A stretch of 64,000 bases of DNA from Oxyruncus cristatus (GCA_013399855.1 VXAY01004991.1:18996-82995), one strand, 5' to 3'. Shown: positions 53,126-64,000, numbered from the stretch's first letter. Numbers and translations: made by a program. The notes: generated by a model from the sequence alone, not told the origin.

Positions 53126-55331
53126 TCTCCATCACACGCTTCGGATGTGCCATCTCACTACCAAAATTAAAGTTATCAGAGTTCCAGTCTTCCTTCTACT
53201 AAGCAAATTCTCCAAGCTGCAAAACCCAGCCCTCCCTGAGCAGCCTCTGCACTCACATCAGTGCACAACAATGGCTCTGTACAATCAGCTGGCCCAGGGC
53301 AGCTTCCCAGTGGAAAACTCGGCTCTTCCCCTTCCTGCCTCTCAGCACTACTGGAGAAGAAGGAGATTTAGATGCACATTTCGAGGCTTGTACCGGCTCT
53401 TAAGGTTGACCCGAGTCTCTGACAAGCACCAACACGCGCTGAGCCTCAGCAGTGCCAGTGCTCAGAGCCCCAATGTCACAGCACTCATCCAACAGGACAG
53501 TCAATGCCTGGGACTGCTAATTACTAAATACCCACAGGCACCAACTTTAAACGAGGTTTGGTGGGCCTGGCCTAGATGCCAGTGTGCACACACACACCAG
53601 CTTCTGAACCCAGAGACAATGGAGGGATCAGTCTTTTTATGAGCTTTCCAATCTTTGGCTTTTTTAAGGGTGCTCCGGGACGTTGCAGGCATGACTAACG
53701 CAAAGGGCGGAAAAGTCAGCAAAGAATTTCACGCATCATGTCTCTGAATACCACACTTCCTCTTGGGATTAAGAGGAGTGGCCAAGAAATTTCATTTTGC
53801 TAGACCAACACATGAAGCCGTGAAACCCACAAAACAGGGGAAATTCGATATTATTTTGAACAGGTTTTTAACCAAATGTCTCCTCCAATAGCTATTACAA
53901 GACTTATAAATGCAATTTCGCTAGTAATCCCAACAGCACGCTTGTGGATGGTATAAATCAGGAATAAAGTTACTAAACTCTCGTTTCTAACAGCACAAGA
54001 ACCCCTTTATGTCCAGCCAGGAGGGATCACATCACATGCTCAGCTACCAGCTTTGCACTGGGAGAAACCCAAACTCATGCCACATCTAAGGCTTCACACG
54101 CAGAAATTCACCCTGTGCCATCATCCCGAAACACGATGTGACATTTAGTGGGAATTTAACATCTGTAACATCTGGTTATCAGCACTCATCCACATGAGTC
54201 TGTGCTTGGGGAGTGCTGAAGTTACCAAGTGCCCACATGGTTCACACCCACCCAGTTCAGTAACATCTGTGTCACAGACCAGCCATTAACACACTCTGGA
54301 CAACAGGTATCTGAATCCACCCAGTTATTTCTCCACAGAGATCTGAACAAACCCAGAACGGAGCAGGAATGTGAAGAGTCCTGGTGACTGTTTCCAGCCC
54401 TGATGGGAAAGCCATCAGCATTCCAACCAGGACCCCTGTGCCTGCTGCAGGGAGCTTTTTGTCGACCGTAGCGATACTTCACAGACTGAGGTCTCGGTTC
54501 AATAGGTCCATCAGGGTGGAAGAGATCATCTACTGATGCAAGCGAGATTTCACACAGACTACACACAGAATATGGCCTTTTAAGAGATCCGTGCAAAATA
54601 CCGAAAAATTCTGGGGTTTGGAAGAAAAATTTCCCTTCTTCCCTTGACCTGTCTCGAGACCTTTTGCCTCGACAAGGATCTTCCTCCTCCACACACACAA
54701 ACTGACACCTAATACTTATGCAAACAGCATCCAGTTAACAACATAATTATGAAGCTGTTGTCATCGCTTAATGCAACTCACAGACAAGATGAAAATTCCC
54801 AGCAATAATTTCCCACATTCAAGAGGAGAACACACTTCACACTTCTGCTGGCACTTGGACCAAATCCTTTCAGAGGTTTGTTTTTTTTTTTTTTTCCCCA
54901 GGCAGTTCATTTAACAAATAAAATAATTCCCGAGTCACAAATATGCTGCCAGGTACTGAGATTCGGACTGGCCTTACTTTACACAACAGATTTACTGCAA
55001 ATATTCCCACTGCAAAACCATCAAGCGTTTAATTTCAGAGCCCAGGTCCAACACATCCTGAAGAGAATGTGTTCATGGCATTCGGGTCTGTATCTGCTGC
55101 TCACACCACTCCAGCCAGCAATTCCAGGACTTGCTGCTCCACAAACACCAAAGGCTATTTCCAACACACACAAGGAATTTTATCTTCAGTGCTGCACGTG
55201 CTGCAAATCACACCACACCAGCTTCAACAACTCTTTGATCCAAGACCATCCACAATTTAGCGTTCCTACAAAAACCACGTATCTACTTTGCTCCCCAACA
55301 CCAGAAGTAAACAAGCACGAGCGCTACTTAC

Positions 55332-56635
55332 AGTGGTACATGGGGTTGCTCTGGGTCTGCTTTGGTCAGTTCCTCTTCCTCAACGTCCGACTCTCCTCCC
55401 GAGCTGCTCTCAGTGACATCCGAGTCAAACGCCTGCTCGCTGGATCTCAAGTTGGCCATTCCACTGGCCGTGAATCTCTCCAGTTCTTCCGATATCGAAT
55501 CGCTCTTCAAGAAGTTGCTCAGGCCTTCCGAAGTAACTGTCTCGCTCGCAGCTTTCCTCAAGGCTGCTTCTGCTTTCCTGGTCAACATCAGCTGGCTCCG
55601 ATGCCTCAGCGGGTCCAAAGCTGGAAGCTTGCTCAGAGTTTTCTCCAAGAAGCCACCCAACTGCTGCTGGATGTGCCTCTCCACCTGCTTCGCCTGCACC
55701 ACCTGCAAGCGTTTCTGCAGCCTGCGGGCTCTGCTCTCGATGTCTGCCTGCCGTCGGAGCAGCGCCCTCGTCCTCATCTCGGAGTCGAGAGCGCTGTGGT
55801 GACCAGCCAACAGGGGAGGTTTCGGCTCCTCCAACTTGCTGCTCCCGAAGTCGGAGCGACTCGCAACACCGGGCAACCGGGTCTCTCCACTGCCGCCCTC
55901 GAGCACCCACTGCTGCTCCGTGGAATTAAGGGAAGATTTATTTGCAGTGCTATTATTGCTAAAGGGAGTCGTGTGCTCTGCATCAAGGCTTCTGTGTGGA
56001 AGAGTGCAATTGGTCAACCCGGTCTTCAAGTCTCCCAACTCAGAACCTCCTGTATTATAGTCAACAGTCTGGAGGGCTGCAGGAGGAGGAGCACACTTCC
56101 CACCGTTCAGAGAACTAGAGTTTTCATGGTCTGAATTGGTACTTTTGGCCAATTTCTTGGCCAAGCCATTCACAGGCGCTTGCGGGAGAGGTGGCTGGCT
56201 GTTAGCACTCATTGTTTTTAGATTCTCCAAAGTGAATTCCAACACTGGTTGCCTCCCCAACAGATCGCTTGTTTTCAAGAAGGACTGAGATAAGAGGGAG
56301 TGAGATTTGAGGACTGTCTGCTTGTTGAAGACTCCTTGCAGCTTCAGAGGCTCTTTTGAAGAGACAGATGTTACATCCGAGCAGAGATAAGAGGCCACCA
56401 GCGGCTGCAGCTTGCCCAGCTCTTCCTTCGTTGGGTTGCTTCGGAAATCTAGACTGGGATCCTCCGGAGCAATGGCTTTCCTTTTGGTGCCGTTGGCAGC
56501 CAGGAGGATGTTGTTGGCGTTGCCGTTGCTCTCGGCACTGCCAGGCGACAAGGTGGAGGACGGGGGAGCCAGCTTGAATCGGATGTGGTGAGCTTCGGCT
56601 GCTGCGTCAGTGAGAGCGGGCGCCATCGCAGCCAT
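55332..56635 (-). CDS. KANSL1: KANSL1 exon 2, first coding exon (residues 1-434 plus two bases)
   Basis: The frame runs from the ATG at 56635 to a donor ACT|GTAAGT at 55332/55331 and gives 434 full codons plus CT of codon 435. The N terminus ([20 protein letters not shown]) and blocks such as [18 protein letters not shown] (about residues 73-90) and [10 protein letters not shown] (156-165) match vertebrate KANSL1. Residues about 290-340 are rich in R, Q, K and L ([20 protein letters not shown]) and fit the coiled coil known in this region. A serine/acidic stretch ([14 protein letters not shown], 410-423) follows. The middle, about 165-285, is low in complexity and more variable. The start is supported by an in-frame TGA directly before the ATG. 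There is no catalytic motif; the protein is a scaffold. Reading through the donor meets TAA at once (55330-55328). The long overlapping frames on the other strand and in shifted frame are shadows of this exon. Confidence 0.97.
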
Positions 56636-56718
56636 TCAGCACAGAGAGACGGGAAGTCCAGCCTCTCCCGGTGCCGAGGCCAGCTCCACTGCCTCCCACT
56701 GCCTCTCCCGAGGGCAGC
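56636..56718 (-). other. KANSL1: KANSL1 exon 2, 5' untranslated part
   Basis: An acceptor is visible on the minus strand: a pyrimidine-rich tract ending in TCGTGCAG, with its AG at 56720-56719, so the exon begins at 56718. The 83 nt between it and the ATG are G-rich untranslated leader with no intervening ATG in the coding frame. The leader ends in TGA immediately against the ATG at 56635. The acceptor implies at least one non-coding exon further upstream, above 56720 or outside the window. The boundary is read from sequence only, without transcript support. Confidence 0.8.
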
Positions 56719-56929
56719 CTGCACGAGGGAAGGGGAAAAGACAAGAGTTAGGCGTTGCACTTGAGGGGAAATAAAGCAAACGAGGCAGGCAACAGCAAGC
56801 GAGACTGACGGACGTGACGCCTGCCTTCCTCTGGGAGCCCCGGCCTGGAGCTCCCTGGAGCCACTCGGGCACCAGGTGGGTGGAAACAGAAGCAGCAACA
56901 CTCAAGCTGGTCCTCAGGAACTCCTGAAG

Positions 56930-57400
56930 TTAATCACAGGATATGCCAAGCTGGAAGGGACCCCCAAGGATCATCCAGTCCAACTCCTAGCCCTGCACAG
57001 GCCCATCTCCAAGAGTCCCACCCTGTGCCCCAGAGGATCATCCAAACCCTCCTGGAGCTCTGGCAGCCTTGGGGCCGTGCCCACTGCCCTGGGGAGCCTG
57101 GTCAGTGCCAACCACCCTCTGGGGGAAGAATCTTTTCCTGAGATCCAACCTGACCCTGCCCTGACACAGCTCCAGGCAATTCCCTCGGTCCTGTCCCTGG
57201 TCCCCCCAGAGCAGAGCTCAGGCCCTGCCCCTCCCCTGAAAGTTGTAACTGCAGTGAGGTCTCCCCTCAGTCTCCTCTTCTCCAGCTGAACACACCAAGT
57301 GCCCTCAGTGTCCTCACACGGCTTCCCCTCCAGGCCCTTCCCCATCTTCCTTGCCCTCCTTTGGGCACTCTCTAATAGCTTAATACCTTTCTTATAATGC
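56930..57400 (-). repeat. CR1 LINE, third subfamily, upstream of exon 2
   Basis: It lies just over 200 bp from the exon 2 acceptor. The tail AATCACAGGATATGCCAAGC is followed by GGGACCCCCAAGGATCATCC, CTGGGGAGCCTGGTCAGTGC and a longer 5' part reaching TTGGGCACTCTCTAATAGC. It is family-matched with, and inverted to, 43590-43902. Confidence 0.9.
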
Positions 57401-58648
57401 CTGTTTGTAACTGCTGTTCCCATCTTTCCGTACATCCACGAGCGCACCAGAATCCTTCCAGGCCTCCATGAAAGGCCTGGCCCTGAAAACACCTATTCCT
57501 CAGTGCCAGCAGCTCACCAGCTTCATCATTAAAATCCCCGAGCTACACCTATGAAACGGTTTTTAGTGCTTCTACTGCCAGCTCAGGGGTGTTAAAAATG
57601 ACAAATTAGAACTATAACATGGAACACAGACAGGGCTTGATGGGAACAAATCTCCATATGCTGAAACTCCCGGTAGCTAAAGAAACCCCACTGCTTCCCT
57701 GAAAACCTTGGATGCGAAGAAAGTCGCTTCCCCTGGTGTATATGAAACCTACTTTCCCAGAAGTACATTTCCGAATGAGCCAGGTGATTTCCAGTGTTAG
57801 CAATTCCCATTTCTCATTCAAGAGCATGGATAAAAATTAACCCACACGCACACAGAGCACTTCTACACTGACTGTCAGAGCAAGCCAGGGCTTAACTCAA
57901 CTAGAGCAAACAAGTTAAGAGGAATAACCCAAGACACTTCATTCCTGTACACTGTAACCACTTTCCACCCACCTTCAAATTTCTGGTCATTCAACCCTCC
58001 TTCTTTACAACTGTAAGTGTCAGAGGTTTTAAGTGACTTTTTAAACTGCATTCAAATAACCCTCAGCACAGGCTGTGCTGCCAGAGCAACAGTTACTTTA
58101 TTTTATTTTTACTGCTGAAGTTTAGCATCTTCATTAAGATACTTCAATGTCAATTTAATAATAAAAAGTTGCCCTGATCTCTTGCCTGATATGCCAATTC
58201 TCTAATTTCACATAAATTTGCATAAGCTTGTTGTAGCTGTTCATTAACACACCCCAATGACCAAATTAATACACCACTTTACAGGAAAAGCGAGGGCTAT
58301 GTGAAGTTTTAATATGTTGAGCAAGGAAAATTTCCCAGCCAGTTTTGTTTCCAGCCTCATCCAGCTGCACCACAGTTGCTCCCCAGCGTCAGACCCAGGT
58401 GCTTCCCCACAACAGGGACCACAGACAAGACATTAGAGCTGAAAAACACTGAGTACTAAAACCTCAATTTTTGTGAGAAGTCAAGAGATGAGTTAGAGAA
58501 ACAAACCCACGTTCTCATGGTGGGGGGGAGGCTCACAGCACGTGCCCAAAATTATTTGCTCTGTGTGGCTTCCAACGACTGTGTACGTTGGCCCACTGGT
58601 TCACTCCTCACCACATCCAGAACTCAGGCCTTCCACAGCCAGAGAACA

Positions 58649-59180
58649 ATGGAATGGTTTGGATTGGAAGGAACCTCCAAGACCCCCCAGTGCCACCCCC
58701 TGCCATGGGCAGGGACACCTTCCACCAGCCCAGGTTGCTCCAAGTCCCGTCCAACCTGGTCTTGGACACTTCCAGGGATCCAGGGGCAGCCCCAGCTTCT
58801 CTGGGCAACCTGTGCCAGGACCTCCCCACCCTCACTGGGAAGAATTTTTTCCTAATCTCTAATCTAAACTTACTTTCTCGCAGTGTGAAGCCATTCCCCC
58901 CTTGTCCTGTCCCTCCATCCCATGTAAACAGTCTCTTTCCATGTTTCCTGGAGCCCCTTCAGGTCCTGGAAGGCTACAACGAGGTCACCCCAAAGCTTCT
59001 CTTCTCCAGGCTGAACAATCCCAACCCTCCCAGCCTTTCCTCCCAGCAGAGCTGCTCCATCCCTCTGACCATCTTGGTGCCTCCTCCGGACTCTCTCCAG
59101 CAGCTCCTTGTCCTTCCTGTGTTGTTTTCCAGGGCTGAAGCAGCTCTGCAGGGGGGTCTCACCTGAGCAGTCTCACCCCC
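58649..59180 (-). repeat. CR1 LINE, ~530 bp, upstream of exon 2
   Basis: The tail AATGGAATGGTTTGGATTGG leads to the common block, then AGTTTAGATT-type sequence (reverse complement of TAATCTAAACTTACTTTC), and ends near GGGGTCTCACCTGAGCAGTC. It is family-matched with, and inverted to, 47565-48124. Confidence 0.92.
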
Positions 59181-59314
59181 TTCACCTGCTGCCCACGCTC
59201 TGGATCTAAGAAAGGATCTGCATGCCTAAAAGTTTAGGCCACACTCAGTGAAAATGGCTTTTAGGCACCACAAATAAAAACTCAACATGACTATTCAGGG
59301 AGAAAAATATATTT

Positions 59315-59334
59315 AAAAAAAAAAAAAAAAAAAA
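59315..59334. repeat. Poly-A run (20 nt)
   Basis: A homopolymer about 135 bp beyond the end of a CR1 copy. It is not part of that element. Confidence 0.9.
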
Positions 59335-61965
59335 GGAACTCGCAGGGAACTTTCCACTTGTAGCTAAAACGCCCCTGGGAGAGGAGGGAGGAAGACTGAC
59401 AGAATAAAGACTTCCTCCACTCCTGCCTCCTTCCAAGGCCTTCACTAGACACACACACACAGGTAGTGACTGTCCCTAATGGGCTCTCCCAGTTCTGCAG
59501 AAACGCGGGGGTTTCCCTTCCAGAGGAAACTCTGGACCAGGGCTCTTCACCACAGCTGGGAAACACCCAACTGCAAGAAGAGCAGAAAACCCTCCACTTG
59601 GTGCTAAATGGTTCTTTTATGAACGTATTTGCACGGACTTCAGTCACTCAGGAGTTTGCCCAGGTTGAAGAGAGGTTCAGGTGATGACCTAAATTTGTAG
59701 GTCACCAGCTTGAGTCAAATTAACAGAAGCAGAAAACGGAAGCAAAACTTCGACAGTGCCTCTTCCTCCGGGTTAGCAAACCCACTTGAAAACAGAAAAT
59801 CCTCCTGCTAAGCTACTCCAAACCTCCTTGGCTCCACTTTTCATTGGGTGGACAGCATTTAAAATACTTTGGAAGCCTGGAAAGCCTCCCCTAAGAATAA
59901 GGCTTTGTTCTAGTAGCTTAAAGATGACCTCCAAAAGTTATGGGCTCTGGGGGTTTTTTTATATTTTATTTAGGTCCTTATAAACCCTCTGCCTGCTGGA
60001 CAGCACTGGCTTCTCTAACACCGAATTAAATCTCTACTTTCATGAGCAACCCCTGGAAAAAACATTAAGGAACATCTGTAAGCATATTTGTAAGTCTGGG
60101 TTGTTATTAAATCTGTATTACACTTATCAAGAATTTCCTAACAGGGAATTGGACTGGAGAGGGAGGTAAAGCATCCCTGAGGAAGGGAGGAACAAAGACA
60201 AGTTAGAAAGGTTATGGAATGGAAAGAGAAGGTCATTCACACGGTCTGAGGGCCTTTCAGAGCTTTCTGATAATTCTGACAGTAATTCTAAGAATTCTCC
60301 CAGATTTTTTGTCCACATCTGGCACCCAAATCCTGTGTGCAAGTTCTACCCGAACTGCTGCCACCCATCAGCATCAGCAGATCCATGTAAGCACCCACAG
60401 GTCCCTTTTTTTCCAGTGTTTCCCTGCCAAGGGTGGACAATTCCCAGCGCTTGAGGGGACACGCGCAGGACCAAGAGGCTTCTCCTCCGTCATAATTCCT
60501 GCTGGGAGACAAGTGCCAGAGTAACTGGATACTGCTCCAGTTCCACCACAACTCCAGCCCTGCCTTCTGCGGCCATGGCACCACCCTTGTGCCGGACTTC
60601 ACTTGGGAAGATCCCAGAGGAGCTGCCTCTGGAAGGCCACCGTGGTGTTTACGGCGTGTCTTTAGATACTATTGAACGAATGTTTTCCTTTTTTCCCTTT
60701 AAAACTGGAGCACTGCCGGAGCAGTTAGCAGTAATTAACAGAGCAGAGATGAAAAGCCCCAGAAAGCAGGTAAAACCAGGGTAACCGTAACTCGCTCGTC
60801 TTCCCTCGCTTCCCAAGGAGTGCACGGGAGGCCACCGAGGCGGGAAAGGCACCAGGACTACTCGGGAGGCTTCACCCACAACTCCACGTCAACTACCCCA
60901 ACACTCAAAACTTTTTCAAGACAAAGCAGACAGAGGGAAGAGCGGGAATAAGGTCGAGGCAACGATGGGATGCTGGAGGAGGCACGAGGAACACGCCCAG
61001 TCACACTATACCCCGGGTCATGACACCCCTGAAAACAATCCTTCACTGTGCTGACTTATTCAAGACCGTCTGCTTCTTAAACCCAATTTAACAATCCGGC
61101 CTTGAAAGGAGAACTGGCTTTCCAAGCACATGATGCCGTGCAAAACCTCAGAAAACAAGCCCGAAACGAACAGAGGAAGTTTTGGCCTGCTGAAAGCTTT
61201 GTGCCCAGAGTTTCGTAGGGAGAAACTGGGCACCTTTGCTTCCAGTGAGGTTCACGAGAAGACTGGGGAGTTCTGGGTAGTCTCAAGGGTCACTCCAGTT
61301 TCCCCTCTGGAAGGGCTCTCCATGGTCCCCCACCAGCAGGTCTCCTCCCAGACATCCATCCCACCACGGCCTCCCTTCTCAGACCACTGAGCTCTGCACC
61401 CACCCGGCTGCATCACCTCTGCCTTCGATCCCTCCCACCACTGCTTGGTGACACACACTAACGTACTCGTATTCCCCAAATTACAGCCTAAACCGCTGGT
61501 ATTATACCCAAATTCCTGTCCCTACTGCCCAGTTTCAAGGCACACTGGGACTGCTCCTCAGAGCTGCTGCAAGGCCTCTCTGCTTCCCCAGGCCTCCTCC
61601 TGCCAGGCCCTCGCCCAAACCCACCAGGGCACATTCCCCTTCTCCTAAAACTGGCACGAGAAACGAAGGCAGAGCAGGTTATGGGTGGTCGTGGGGACGA
61701 CTTCCACACACACACAAGGACAAAACAACCTCCGTGCTCAGTGCCAGCCTCCCCCAGGTAATAACACGACCACCCCCAAAGCTCTGTCCTACCCAGCACC
61801 CATTTCCTGACGTGCACAAAGGTGCTGCTGAAAGCAATAAAAGCAAAGCTACCCCGAAGGAAGTAGGTGTTCTACCAATTCCCACTTCCCCTCTCCTCCC
61901 CCACTTGCAAATCAAGAGCGCCAGCCAGCTCTCCAATTCGTGTGGTTACAAAGGTGTTTCAGGGG

Positions 61966-62009
61966 AAAAAAAAAAAAAAAAAAAAACAAAAAACAAACCC
62001 CCCCCCCCC
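61966..62009. repeat. Poly-A (21 nt) followed by poly-C (12 nt)
   Basis: A run at 61966-61986, then CAAAAAACAAA, then a C run at 61998-62009. Confidence 0.9.
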
Positions 62010-62390
62010 AAACTTGCCGAAATAAAATCCCTCTACGCTTCATTTTGCAAGTAAAACACATCACTCGTGCTTCTGACCTCAGCAGGTAACAACACACGAC
62101 TCGCCACCCTGAGCCCTGCAAGTATTTTCCACACCCAGAACGTCCGTCTCCCAAAAGTTACCCCTGTTCTGCACAGCAGGTCTTCTACCTGCCTTTTGTT
62201 GCCACCTTCCAGCATTTCACAGTTGCAGGACAGATGTTTACCAGTTTAGAAAGAGATTTACATGAGAGGTAACTCTCAAAGCTTTAATTAAGGAAACGTG
62301 ACAGGCAAGTACAGGACGATCACCTTATTGATAAGCCAGTTACCACGTGCAGACCGTGTGCTTACAGTGACCCACATTTGAGAAACAGGC

Positions 62391-62422
62391 TTTTTTTTTT
62401 TTTTGAAAATTAAAAAAAAAAA
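62391..62422. repeat. T14 / A11 inverted homopolymers
   Basis: T14 at 62391-62404 and A11 at 62412-62422 are separated by seven bases, so the two could fold as a simple hairpin. Confidence 0.85.
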
Positions 62423-63479
62423 TGGTGAAAAGCATACACAAGAACCACAGATTTTTAAAGCATACACACGAATACCTTCTGTATCTATTAACACCAGAGA
62501 CTTGCACCTAATCTCCCTGGGAAAAGAAGAATTTTAATGGTACGAACACGCCAGAAGGATTAAGAAATGCTACTGAGCTTCCAAGCGTTCCACTATTATT
62601 TGTTTCCAACCAGAAGCCCTCAAGATTAAACTAAAAGCTGCTGTTTCCACTTGCTGGTCCACACAAGTGGCAGGGTTTGGTCTGAGCAGTAACTGAGGTC
62701 TCCTTCTGCAAGAAAAATTCCCTCTTATGCCTGTGAATTCTCACTGGATATAAATAAACCAAACCAGTTGCATCACCTGAGGTAAAGGAGCTTTCATCAA
62801 TATGATGTCAGAAAGAAAAACAAAAGCAACATTAACTGTCATCTCCCCAAACGAAAGTCTGGAAAGGTGAATCATTACAGGCACAAACACCTTCACCTGG
62901 AAAATGAAGTGGCTGGAGATAAAAATACCCACCACTGTTAAGTTACTCTTCAGAACAAAGTTGCTGTTTTAGAGTCCGATCAAAAGGAATGTGGTTTAAA
63001 AAACAAGAATGGGACATTTGCAGAAAGCAGCAGCCTGTCAAGAGTCAAAAATAAAAAAAAATAAAATAAAACCAAAAAAGCTTGAATTGTGGAATCTGGG
63101 TCTCCCCCATCCAGTATCAGAGAGATTTTGTTTTTCTTTCGCATAATCTGGGCAAGTTGCCCAGGAAATATGAAAAACTGAACCCAGGACTCAGGGAGCA
63201 AGTTAAACAAAAAAACAGAATTGCCTTTTAATTTTAAAGACACATTTTTTCATTCACTAGGTGCAGTCATACCAACCTTTGCTCAAAAGCATACGATTGC
63301 TCCCAAAACTTTTAACACCCCCCCGCCACATTAGTGGCACCAACTTAATACCTCTTATTTTATACTTTTAGAACAAGGCATAGACTGTCAGTAGAAAAAG
63401 TCCTTTGGAACGCCTTGGCCGTGTCCTGAAGAGGAAACAACAGCCCAGAGAGCAAGAGAATTAAGTGTCCCAAATCACC

Positions 63480-63870
63480 AGATCCCTGCCCAAGCCGGCA
63501 GCCTCGTCTCCGGCCGAGCTGAAAATACTTTATTCTGAGTGGAGTTCAGCTCACGGTTCCCCACGACGCGTCTGCTCAGCTGACTGCAGCTCCCAGCTCT
63601 CCGAGGAGAGAGCACAGCCCACAGCCACTGCCATGGCAGCAGCTAAAAACAAGACGACACGAGCTCCAGAACCCGGGCACTCGTTTCGTAGAAGGTGATG
63701 TTCCCCTCACACACCACAGGTCCCCTTTTCACGGCCCGTAATTCCAGCCTGAGCTGGGTTTGCTGCTCCTCATCGAGCGCGAGGCAGCTTCGCAGTCACC
63801 CTCCCGTCGCATCCTCTGTCCCTGCAGACCTCGACAGGGAGTTATAAAGATTTCAGAGAGACGTTTGATG
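63480..63870. promoter_or_regulatory. Possible CpG-island-like block upstream of exon 2
   Basis: Counted by hand, about two dozen CpG occur in ~390 bp at a little over half G+C, close to the number expected without CpG depletion. The block lies 6.8-7.2 kb upstream of exon 2, where a non-coding first exon, an alternative promoter or an enhancer could be. No TATA box, first-exon donor or transcript evidence settles this. It may only reflect the high CpG level of small bird chromosomes. Confidence 0.3.
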
Positions 63871-63986
63871 GGGCTGAAAATGAGAAATCTTGCAGGTCCA
63901 CCGTCTGCTAAGGCCTCTGAGGCCCGAAGCAGCACCGGACACAGAAATATATATTTCAATTAAACTTTCCTTTCCACCAGATCTTT

Positions 63987-64000
63987 AAAAAAAAAAAAAA
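63987..64000. repeat. Poly-A run at window edge
   Basis: Fourteen A reach the last base of the window, so the true length is unknown. Confidence 0.85.

Larger units (their letters stand above)
56719..64000 (-). other. KANSL1 intron 1 or 5' flank (part)
   Basis: This is sequence upstream of exon 2. It holds two long minus-strand CR1 copies (56930-57400 and 58649-59180), homopolymer tracts near 59315, 61966, 61998 and 62391, an AT-rich single-copy stretch (58080-58310) and a CpG-rich block (63480-63870). No non-coding first exon could be assigned. Open frames here have no recognisable product. Confidence 0.65.

Noticed and set aside
53118..53642. Plus-strand 174-codon frame beside a CR1 tail
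   Set aside because: It starts within the CR1-derived segment, has no recognisable domain and lies antisense in intron 2. Length alone is not enough in 64 kb.
55425..55910. Minus-strand 161-codon frame inside exon 2
   Set aside because: It is the shifted frame of the KANSL1 coding sequence and resembles no known protein.
54878..56134. Plus-strand open frame of 418 codons overlapping exon 2 from the opposite strand
   Set aside because: Its reading overlaps the conserved KANSL1 exon antisense for most of its length, and the part outside (54878-55331) is intron with no recognisable protein. It is best explained by the exon's base composition.
60560..60800. Possible first exon around the GCGGCCATGG at about 60570
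   Set aside because: The short frame there is unlike any KANSL1 sequence, CpG density is low and no clear minus-strand donor is present.

Overview
The window is vertebrate nuclear DNA from a bird. Two things show this. About 28 truncated copies of the avian CR1 LINE are scattered on both strands, each ending in degenerate ATTCTRTG-type octamers. The only protein-coding material is a well-conserved animal gene split by long introns. There are no operons, phage genes, CRISPR arrays, rRNA genes or convincing tRNA genes. Nearly all open reading frames on either strand are chance frames in intron or CR1 sequence.

The gene is KANSL1 (KAT8 regulatory NSL complex subunit 1), on the minus strand. Three coding exons are visible, with matching splice phases. 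Exon 2, the first coding exon, is at 56718-55332 with its ATG at 56635. Exon 3 is at 7647-7506 and exon 4 at 2865-2761. Together they encode residues 1-517 of a protein that is about 1,100 residues long in mammals. The later exons, including the PEHE domain that contacts the acetyltransferase KAT8/MOF, lie beyond position 1. The promoter and non-coding exon 1 lie beyond 64000 or in sequence I cannot recognise. In many vertebrates KANSL1 lies beside MAPT; no MAPT sequence is seen here.

Layout: 1-2760 is the start of intron 4; 2761-2865 exon 4; 2866-7505 intron 3; 7506-7647 exon 3; 7648-55331 the 47.7 kb intron 2, which holds most of the CR1 copies and simple repeats; 55332-56718 exon 2; 56719-64000 intron 1. 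The window ends in a 14-nt A run.

I found no new gene system and do not claim one. The most notable structure is in the repeats. Exon 2 is flanked by two family-matched pairs of CR1 copies in opposite orientation: 43590-43902 with 56930-57400, and 47565-48124 with 58649-59180. The second pair is over 90% alike by eye across about 530 bp. Such arms could pair in the pre-mRNA and favour exon 2 circularisation or RNA editing, or could recombine in DNA. Other points are a 25-nt G run, a C10 tract inside the exon 3 acceptor region, a start codon abutting an in-frame stop with a better-placed ATG three codons later, a 49-bp minisatellite, and a few CpG-rich or AT-rich intronic blocks that may be regulatory.
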